A stretch of 64,000 bases of DNA from Rhizobiaceae bacterium CPCC 101076 (GTDB taxonomy: Bacteria > Pseudomonadota > Alphaproteobacteria > Rhizobiales > Methylopilaceae): NCBI GenBank assembly GCA_003347645.1, contig QDFX01000002.1, positions 62,001-126,000 on the forward strand. Direction: 5' to 3'. Positions 57,788-64,000 of the stretch are shown one piece after another. A program made the position numbers and the translations under genes. Position 1 is the stretch's first letter; the number at the start of each line of letters is the position of its first letter. The notes below the pieces were generated by a model. That model was not told where the DNA came from. It ran no database searches and saw only the letters and a list, made by a program, of their open reading frames with translations.

Positions 57788-60002
57788 GTCCCGACAGGCT
57801 CGGATTGGTCATGAAATAACGATGCGCGTTGAATGGTTCCTCACCGTCCGCGGGGTATATGCGACGCGAGGTTCCATCCGGCAATACGGTCCAGCTTTGC
57901 TGGTTGTCCTTCAGATTCGCCACCATGATCTGGTCGAGCACCTGCTCGTGGACCGTGGGGTTCAGGATTGGCACGAGCGTCTCGACGCGACGGTCGAGAT
58001 TGCGCGGCATCAGGTCTGCCGAGGCAATGTAGACCGCGGCCTCGGGGTTCGGCAGACCCTTGCCATTACCGAAACAATAGATGCGAGAATGTTCGAGGAA
58101 CCGGCCGACGATCGACTTGGCGCGTATGGTTTCCGAAAGGCCCGGAACACCAGGGCGCAGGCAGCAGATGCCACGGACGATGACGTCGATTTCGACGCCG
58201 GCGCGACTCGCATCGTAGAGCGCATCGATGACGACGCTGTCGACCAAGCTGTTCATCTTCAGCCAGATCGCCGCCGGACGGCCGGCCTTGGCATGGTCGA
58301 TCTCGGCCGCAATGTGATCGAGGATGCGGCGACGCAGGCTAAATGGCGAGACCGACATCGCCTCGAGTTCGGCCGGCTCGGCATAACCAGTGATGAAGTT
58401 GAAGATGCGCGCGACATCGCGACCGATCACGGGATCGGCGGTGAAGAAGCTGAGATCGGTATAAATCTTTGCCGTGATCGGGTGATAATTCCCGGTGCCG
58501 GCGTGGCAGTAGGACACGAGCTGCCCTGCTTCGCGGCGCACCACCAGTGACAGCTTGGCGTGCGTCTTCAGCTCCAGGAAGCCGAACACGACCTGCACGC
58601 CGGCACGCTCCAGGTCGCGCGCCCAGCGGATGTTGGCCTCTTCGTCGAAGCGCGCCTTGAGCTCGACCAGCGCCGTCACCGACTTGCCGGCCTCCGCCGC
58701 CTCCGCGAGCGCCTTGACGATCGGGCTGTCCGACGATGTGCGATAGAGCGTCTGCTTGATCGCGACCACGTTCGGATCGCGCGCCGCCTGGTTCAGGAAC
58801 TGGACGACGGCGTCGAAGCTCTCATAGGGATGATGGACGACGATGTCCTTCTGCTTGATCGCCGCAAAGCAGTCGCCGCCGTGCTCGCGGATGCGTTCCG
58901 GGAAGCGCGGATTGTAGGGAATGAACTTCAGCTCCGGCCGATCGAGCGAAACGATCTGAGAAAGCTCGTTCAACGCGATCAGGCCGTCGACGAGGAACAC
59001 CTCGTTCTCGCTCACGTCGAGCGCGTCAGCCACGAAAAGGCGAAGCTCTTCCGGAGTGCCGCTCTGAATTTCGAGTCGGATCACCGTGCCGCGACGGCGC
59101 TGCTTCAATGCGGATTCGAACAGCCGGACGAGATCTTCGGCCTCTTCCTCGACTTCGAGGTCAGAGTCGCGGATGACACGGAACGCGCCCTGCCCCTTGA
59201 CCACATAGCCGGGGAACAGACGGCCGATGAACAGGCCGATCGTGTCCTCGAGCAGGATGAAGCGGGTCACGCCCGGATGGCCGTCAGTGGCGATGCGGAT
59301 GAAGCGTTCGATCTTGGCGGGAACGCGGATCAGAGCGTTCAGCGGCCGGCCATCGCTCTGGCGCGTCAGCTGCAGCGCAAGCGAGAAGCCGAGATTGGGA
59401 ATGAACGGGAACGGGTGCGCCGGGTCGATCGCCATAGGCGTCAGAACCGGGAAGATGTACTGCATGAAATAGTCGTCGAGCCAGGCGCGCTCATGCTCGC
59501 CGATCTCGTCGCGGCCGACGATGACGACGCCCGCTTTTTTCAGATCGCCCTGAATCGACAGCCAGCGGCGCTGCTGGTCGTGCGCGAGTTCGACGACGAC
59601 TTCGTTGATGCGGTCGAGCTGCTCGGCAGGCGTCCGGCCGTCCGGGCTCACCACGGTAACGCCGGTGCGGACCTGCCCCTTGAGGCCCGCGACGCGGACC
59701 ATGAAGAATTCGTCGAGATTGTTCGCCGAGATCGACAGGAAACGGAGTTGCTCCAACAGCGGATGGTTCGGATTGTCCGCTTCTTCCATCACCCGGCGGT
59801 TGAACTGGATCCAACTGAGTTCGCGGTTGATGAAGCGTTCCGGGGAATGGCGAACGTCAGTCGAAGGCTCGGCGCCGGGGGTGACGACTGCAGTCGCGTC
59901 GAGGACTTCGACGACTTCATCTTCGGACATCATTGGGCCACCCGTTTTTGCCGGTTTGGCCCTGCTGTTACGACCCGAAGATGACGGTTGCGCGACGGAC
60001 AT
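57738..60002 (-). CDS. ppk: Ppk, polyphosphate kinase 1
   Basis: 754 residues. Transfers ATP gamma-phosphate to inorganic polyphosphate. [24 protein letters not shown], middle domain, and the autophosphorylated His in [20 protein letters not shown]. IHxxxxAIDxxxR-like and C-terminal [15 protein letters not shown] are also present. Start ATG directly follows the hdaA stop (TAGATG). Overlaps ppx. Confidence 0.98.
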   Translation of the reverse strand: MSVAQPSSSGRNSRAKPAKTGGPMMSEDEVVEVLDATAVVTPGAEPSTDVRHSPERFINRELSWIQFNRRVMEEADNPNHPLLEQLRFLSISANNLDEFFMVRVAGLKGQVRTGVTVVSPDGRTPAEQLDRINEVVVELAHDQQRRWLSIQGDLKKAGVVIVGRDEIGEHERAWLDDYFMQYIFPVLTPMAIDPAHPFPFIPNLGFSLALQLTRQSDGRPLNALIRVPAKIERFIRIATDGHPGVTRFILLEDTIGLFIGRLFPGYVVKGQGAFRVIRDSDLEVEEEAEDLVRLFESALKQRRRGTVIRLEIQSGTPEELRLFVADALDVSENEVFLVDGLIALNELSQIVSLDRPELKFIPYNPRFPERIREHGGDCFAAIKQKDIVVHHPYESFDAVVQFLNQAARDPNVVAIKQTLYRTSSDSPIVKALAEAAEAGKSVTALVELKARFDEEANIRWARDLERAGVQVVFGFLELKTHAKLSLVVRREAGQLVSYCHAGTGNYHPITAKIYTDLSFFTADPVIGRDVARIFNFITGYAEPAELEAMSVSPFSLRRRILDHIAAEIDHAKAGRPAAIWLKMNSLVDSVVIDALYDASRAGVEIDVIVRGICCLRPGVPGLSETIRAKSIVGRFLEHSRIYCFGNGKGLPNPEAAVYIASADLMPRNLDRRVETLVPILNPTVHEQVLDQIMVANLKDNQQSWTVLPDGTSRRIYPADGEEPFNAHRYFMTNPSLSGRGKSVKKSSPRRLANR

Positions 60003-60683
60003 CTACTCCTCGATTTCCTCGAACCTTGCCATCACCTCGGACGCGATCGGGCGCGTGACGCGTCGACCCAGCGAAAGCGCCTCCTCATCGAGCGCTGCGA
60101 CGAGGTCGCGCGCGACTCCAAGCGATCGGTGCATGCGGCGGGAAATATAGTCGACCACCTCGGCATCCACGGCAAGCTGCCGATCATGAAAGAGTTTCAC
60201 CAGAACCGCTCTAACCAACGCGTCGTCAGGCGCAAAGAGTTCCGCGACGGGCAGCGCGCGAAGGCGGGACGCCAGGTCCGCCAGTTTCGGCCAGATCAAG
60301 TTCGGCACCTGCGAAGCCGTCAGCAGAAGCCAGAACTTCTTCTCACGTGCGGAATTAACAAGATGAAATAGGACTTTGTCCTCGCTGCCGTTCGCATTGA
60401 TGTTCTCAACGGCGACGGCGCCTTCGATCTCGTCGACCGCCGCCAATGTCAGGCGTCTCGCGTCCAAAACCGCGGCGTCCGCCTGCTCGCTCCAGATCGC
60501 CGTCAGATGGCTCTTGCCGCTGCCATGCGGACCGACCAGCAGAGCGGAGCGACCTGGCCAGTTCGGCCATTTTGTCAGGAAGGAATGCGCCTGCTCGTTC
60601 GACGGCGTCACGAGATAGTCAGCCGCATCGAACGCTGGACCGGAATCGAGCTGGAAGACCAGCTGCCGCGGCGGGCGTGTCAT
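60003..60683 (-). CDS. hdaA: HdaA, DnaA-related replication regulator
   Basis: 226 residues, homologous to DnaA domain III but without the DNA-binding domain. Walker A LVGPHGSGKSHLTAIW, Asp-containing sensor region, and the Arg finger-like RMHRSLGVARDLVAALDEEA. In Caulobacter, HdaA with the sliding clamp stimulates DnaA-ATP hydrolysis to prevent re-initiation. The start overlaps the perM stop by 4 nt. Confidence 0.9.
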   Translation of the reverse strand: MTRPPRQLVFQLDSGPAFDAADYLVTPSNEQAHSFLTKWPNWPGRSALLVGPHGSGKSHLTAIWSEQADAAVLDARRLTLAAVDEIEGAVAVENINANGSEDKVLFHLVNSAREKKFWLLLTASQVPNLIWPKLADLASRLRALPVAELFAPDDALVRAVLVKLFHDRQLAVDAEVVDYISRRMHRSLGVARDLVAALDEEALSLGRRVTRPIASEVMARFEEIEE

Positions 60684-61789
60684 GCCTTGCCAGTCGATGC
60701 TTTCCGGCGCGGCTGTTTCGGCTTCGCGGCCTCTCCGCCGGTGTAGAATTCACTCGCCAGATACTGCGACAACGCAAACCGGACGATGACACCGGCAGCG
60801 GCCGCGAGCGGCACTGCGAGAAGGAGGCCGACAAAACCGAACAGCGCGCCAAACGCGAATAGCGCGAACATCAGCCAGACCGGATGGAGGCCGACCGAGC
60901 GGCCGACGAGGTTCGGCGAAAGGATATTACCCTCGATGAACTGGCCGACAGCGAAGACGAGCAGGACCAGCCCGATCGAGACATAGTCCGGCCAAAACTG
61001 AACGAGCGCCACGCCCGTCGCCACCACGAGGCCCGTCAGCGAGCCGACATAAGGCACGAAGCTGATGAGGCCCGCCCCGAGGCCGATAAGAAGGCCGAAG
61101 TTCAGGCCGACGACGGTCAACCCGACTCCATACATCGTGCCGAGCAGTATGCAGACAATCGATTGACCCCGGACGAAGCCCGCGACCGCGTCATTCATCT
61201 CGCGCGCCAATTGGCGAACCGTGTCGCGATGGCGCACAGGCACCCACCCGTCGATCGAGCCAGTCATGCGGTCCCAATCTACCAGCATGTAGAAGGCGAC
61301 CACAGGAGTGACCACGAGAAGGCTCGCCACCGACATCAAGGCTGCGCCGCCCTGCAGCAGGCTTTTCAGGAAGTCACCCGCCCAGCTTGCTCCCTGCGAG
61401 ACGATACCGCCGATCGAGGATTGAACGCTCGGCAGCCGGTCGCCGGCAATACTGCGCAACCATCCCAGTCCTGGGCCGGCAATCAGCGCCTGGATCCTGG
61501 ATATGTAGTCCGGGAGATTGTTGACGAATGCCTGTAGCTGATCCACCAGCATCGGCACGAGGATCGCGCCGAGTACGATCACCACCAACAGGAACGCCAG
61601 CAGGATCAGGACGGCGGACGTCGTTCGCCCGATCCCGGTGCGAGACAGCCGGTCGGCAAGCGGATCCAGCATATAGGCAAGCGCAAAACCGGCCACGAAC
61701 GGCAGCAGGATATCGCTCAGCAGCCAAAGCACGAAGACGACCAGGACAAACGCCACAAGCCAGAAAATGACTTGGCGTTGGATCGTCAT
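60680..61789 (-). CDS. AI-2E/PerM family membrane transporter
   Basis: 369 residues from ATG 61789; the frame extends far upstream as a spurious reading and should not be used. About eight membrane segments: VIFWLVAFVLVVFVLWLLSD, FVAGFALAYMLDPLADRLSR, then VLILLAFLLVVIVLGAILVP, a long amphipathic region, and SFVPYVGSLTGLVVATGVAL near the C-terminus. The family includes TqsA (AI-2 export) and PerM; substrate unknown. Start overlaps the preceding gene's stop as ATGA. Confidence 0.92.
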   Translation of the reverse strand: MTIQRQVIFWLVAFVLVVFVLWLLSDILLPFVAGFALAYMLDPLADRLSRTGIGRTTSAVLILLAFLLVVIVLGAILVPMLVDQLQAFVNNLPDYISRIQALIAGPGLGWLRSIAGDRLPSVQSSIGGIVSQGASWAGDFLKSLLQGGAALMSVASLLVVTPVVAFYMLVDWDRMTGSIDGWVPVRHRDTVRQLAREMNDAVAGFVRGQSIVCILLGTMYGVGLTVVGLNFGLLIGLGAGLISFVPYVGSLTGLVVATGVALVQFWPDYVSIGLVLLVFAVGQFIEGNILSPNLVGRSVGLHPVWLMFALFAFGALFGFVGLLLAVPLAAAAGVIVRFALSQYLASEFYTGGEAAKPKQPRRKASTGKA

Positions 61790-62364
61790 TCCCGAGCGCT
61801 CTTCCTCGAGCTCGGCTTCGGAGGTGCCGGTTCTGCCATGTGACGCATCCATGCGGCGAGATAGGCAGCCGCCGAGACGAGCGTCAAGCCAGCCGTCACG
61901 AATGCGGCGGGATAGAGCATGTGGCCCCAGTCGACGCCGAACCCTTTCGTCGAAAGGATCGCCGCGGCAAAGAGGATCTGCGCTACCGTATTCAGCTTCG
62001 AGACCATCAAAGGTTTGATGGTGATGGGCTTTTCCATCAGCCAGGACAGGATGACGGCGCCAACGATCATCACGTCGCGGAACACGACGATGATCGCGAG
62101 CCAGTTCGGAATGACGTCCCCTATCGCGAGCGTGACATAGATCGAGACGAGAAGCGCCTTGTCGGCGATAGCGTCGAGATAAGCGCCGAGCTCGGTCCGC
62201 TGATTCCAGCGGCGAGCGAGATATCCGTCGACACCGTCCGAAATTCCGGCGGCGAGAAACACCCAGAATGCGAGCTGGATGAAGCCGCCGAGTATGGCCC
62301 AGACAGCGACCGGCACGGCGACGAGACGCAGCACCGTGATCGTGTTGGGCAGGTTCATCGGCAT
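61786..62364 (-). CDS. CDP-alcohol phosphatidyltransferase (PgsA-like)
   Basis: 192 residues, several membrane helices. The catalytic signature DGxxxARxxxxxxxxGxxxDxxxD is present: SDGVDGYLARRWNQRTEL, then GAYLDAIADK. This fits CDP-diacylglycerol-glycerol-3-phosphate phosphatidyltransferase or a close relative (cardiolipin-type synthase also possible). ATG 62364 or 62358. First gene of a five-gene run with perM, hdaA, ppk and ppx; divergent from purM. Confidence 0.92.
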   Translation of the reverse strand: MPMNLPNTITVLRLVAVPVAVWAILGGFIQLAFWVFLAAGISDGVDGYLARRWNQRTELGAYLDAIADKALLVSIYVTLAIGDVIPNWLAIIVVFRDVMIVGAVILSWLMEKPITIKPLMVSKLNTVAQILFAAAILSTKGFGVDWGHMLYPAAFVTAGLTLVSAAAYLAAWMRHMAEPAPPKPSSRKSARE

Positions 62365-62467
62365 CCGGCCGAGACGTTATCGCGCGTGCCGGAGCTTTGG
62401 GAAGTGCGGCCTTACCGTTGAAAGCCCGCGTCTCTCGGGCTAAGCCCCGTGTCGAACGGAGATTTGG

Positions 62468-63535
62468 ATGTCCGAGAAAAGCCAGGGCCTGACCTATCGC
62501 GACGCGGGGGTCGATATCGACGCGGGCAATGCCCTGGTTGAGGCGATCAAGCCTTTGGTGCGCGCGACGCGCCGGCCGGGCGCGGATGCGGAGATCGGCG
62601 GCTTCGGCGGCGTCTTCGATCTGAAGGCCACCGGTTACAAGGATCCGGTCCTGGTCGCCGCGACGGACGGCGTCGGCACCAAGCTCAAGATCGCGATCGA
62701 CACCGGCATCCACGATACGATCGGCATCGATCTCGTGGCGATGAGCGTCAATGACCTCGTCGTTCAGGGCGCCGAGCCCCTCTTCTTCCTCGATTATTTC
62801 GCCTGCGGCCATCTCGCGCCGCAGACTGGTGTCGACGTCGTGAAGGGAGTGGCCGCCGGCTGCGTCGAGGCAGGCTGCGCGCTGATCGGCGGCGAAACGG
62901 CCGAAATGCCCGGCATGTATGCCGACGGCGACTATGATCTCGGCGGTTTCGCGGTCGGCGCGGCGGAACGCGGTATGCTGCTGCCGAAGGGCATCGCCGC
63001 AGGCGATATCCTGCTTGGCCTCGCCTCGTCGGGTGTCCACTCGAACGGCTATTCGCTGGTTCGCCGCGTCGTCGAGCGTGCCGGCCTGAAATGGACGGAC
63101 CCTGCGCCGTTCGCGCCCGCCGTCAGCACGGGCCGTGCCCTCCTCGCTCCGACCCGGATCTACGTGAAGTCGATCCTCTCAGTGCTGAAGCAGCACACCG
63201 GCCTCAAGGGCCTCGCCCATATCACCGGCGGCGGCTTCCCGGACAACATCCCGCGCGTTCTGCCCGATGATCTGGCCGCCCGTCTCGATCTCGCCGCCAT
63301 CGACACCCCCGGCGTCTTCCGCTGGCTTGCCTCGGCAGGCGGTATCGCCGAGAGCGAGATGCTGCGCACCTTCAACTGCGGCATCGGCATGGTTGCGGTT
63401 GTCGCCCCCGAGCAGGCCGTTGCGATCGCCGCCTCGTTCGCCGCGGCCGGCGAGAGCGTGATCCGCCTTGGCGAGGTCGTGCCGCGCACATCCGGCGGCA
63501 CCGAGAACATTGGCTCGCTGGACCTCGCCTTCTGA
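62468..63535 (+). CDS. purM: PurM, phosphoribosylformylglycinamidine cyclo-ligase
   Basis: AIR synthetase, fifth step of purine synthesis. 355 residues. [76 protein letters not shown], and [18 protein letters not shown]. Its stop overlaps the purN start (TGATG), the usual coupled pair. Confidence 0.98.
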   Translation: MSEKSQGLTYRDAGVDIDAGNALVEAIKPLVRATRRPGADAEIGGFGGVFDLKATGYKDPVLVAATDGVGTKLKIAIDTGIHDTIGIDLVAMSVNDLVVQGAEPLFFLDYFACGHLAPQTGVDVVKGVAAGCVEAGCALIGGETAEMPGMYADGDYDLGGFAVGAAERGMLLPKGIAAGDILLGLASSGVHSNGYSLVRRVVERAGLKWTDPAPFAPAVSTGRALLAPTRIYVKSILSVLKQHTGLKGLAHITGGGFPDNIPRVLPDDLAARLDLAAIDTPGVFRWLASAGGIAESEMLRTFNCGIGMVAVVAPEQAVAIAASFAAAGESVIRLGEVVPRTSGGTENIGSLDLAF

Positions 63536-64000
63536 TGAGAAGGCTCAAGACCGCCGCCCTTATCTCCGGCGGCGGCAGCAATATGGCGGCGCTCGTCGCG
63601 GCTGCGAAACAGCCGGACTATCCGGCCGAGATCGCCCTCGTCATCTCAAGTCGTCCGGATGCAGGCGGCCTCGCCAAGGCGGAAGCCGCCGGAATCCCGA
63701 CGGCCGCCTTCGACCACAAGGCCCATGATCGCCCGGGCCTCGAAAGGCTCGTCGACGAGGAATTGGCCGAAGCCGGCATCGAGCTCGTCTGCCTCGCCGG
63801 CTGGATGAGGCTGCTCTCGCCCTATTTCATCGAGCGCTGGCATAACCGGCTGATCAACATCCATCCGGCTCTGCTGCCAAGCTTCAAGGGCCTGCATACC
63901 CACCAGCGGGTCCTTGACGAAGGTGTGAAGATTCACGGCTGCACCGTGCATTACGTGCGCCAGGAGATGGATGCCGGGCCGATCATCGCGCAGGCGGCCG
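63535..64000 (+). CDS. purN: PurN, phosphoribosylglycinamide formyltransferase (3' end cut by window)
   Basis: Folate-dependent formylation in purine synthesis. About 155 of roughly 200-220 residues are in the window. Seen: TAALISGGGSNMAALVAA, LAGWMRLLSPYFIERW, and the active-site NIHPALLPSFKGLHTHQ (Asn and His), followed by HGCTVHYVRQEMDAGPIIAQ with the catalytic Asp. Starts within the purM stop codon. Confidence 0.97.
   Translation, partial: MRRLKTAALISGGGSNMAALVAAAKQPDYPAEIALVISSRPDAGGLAKAEAAGIPTAAFDHKAHDRPGLERLVDEELAEAGIELVCLAGWMRLLSPYFIERWHNRLINIHPALLPSFKGLHTHQRVLDEGVKIHGCTVHYVRQEMDAGPIIAQAA

Noticed and set aside
58560-59984. 474-codon plus-strand open frame
   Set aside because: Antisense shadow of ppk.
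61790-63040. Long N-terminal extension of the PerM-family frame
   Set aside because: The upstream part runs antisense to purM and across the phosphatidyltransferase gene in another frame; the true start is ATG 61789 with the ATGA overlap.

Overview
The window is a stretch of ordinary chromosome from a GC-rich alphaproteobacterium, most likely a member of the Hyphomicrobiales (Rhizobiales). The pointers are a LexA gene with an alphaproteobacterial GAAC-N7-GAAC SOS box, a BA14K-family secreted protein, an Omp25-like barrel protein, an NDUFS4-type complex I subunit, an HdaA-type short DnaA homologue, a DUF2934 protein, and gene orders typical of the order (coaD-ppi-ppi-queA-tgt, alaC-hom-glpX, a nad operon, and the chain phosphatidyltransferase/perM/hdaA/ppk/ppx beside purM-purN). 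I see no phage, insertion sequence, CRISPR array, plasmid function or rRNA. Species-level placement is not possible from reading alone.

Layout. 1-7 kb: 3' part of uvrA, a membrane protein, an HI0933-like flavoprotein, two tiny hydrophobic reading frames, trmFO, then a decayed and rearranged ABC-transporter ATPase relic and a small coiled-coil gene. 7-10.5 kb: lexA with its SOS box, a BrkB/YihY membrane protein, a flavin oxidoreductase, DUF2934, tRNA-Lys. 10.5-17.6 kb: the minus-strand operon coaD-ppiA-ppiB-queA-tgt, a small exported protein, and gyrA. 17.6-20.1 kb: small envelope proteins and the block tRNA-Pro / NDUFS4 / tRNA-Arg. 20.1-24.8 kb: uup, a CPYC-type thioredoxin-reductase-like flavoprotein, and a KaiC-like double ATPase followed by a single-domain response regulator. 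24.9-34.5 kb (minus strand): a fatty-acid oxidation operon fadE-fadI-fadJ, then alaC-hom-glpX and a small lipoprotein.

34.6-46 kb: marR-emrA-emrB efflux operon behind a perfect AT-rich inverted repeat; a CGEC-motif protein of unknown function; argC; nadA-nadB-nadC behind a 19-bp palindrome; a PilZ protein; a ureohydrolase; rplM-rpsI. 46-50.7 kb: small secreted or unknown proteins, a CoA-binding protein, a glycine-zipper protein, a membrane-anchored EAL phosphodiesterase and a PfkB-family sugar kinase. 50.7-64 kb: maeB (malic enzyme fused to a phosphotransacetylase domain), aspS, rnd, the overlapping gene chain phosphatidyltransferase-perM-hdaA-ppk-ppx, and purM-purN running off the right edge.

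Most of this is core metabolism and information processing. The points that stand out are the ABC ATPase relic whose halves lie on opposite strands, a thiolase whose conserved N-terminus can only be reached from an ATC start codon, the KaiC-like/response-regulator pair, two candidate operators (emrAB and nadABC), and two hydrophobic mini-ORFs. I did not find a convincing, wholly undescribed multi-gene system.
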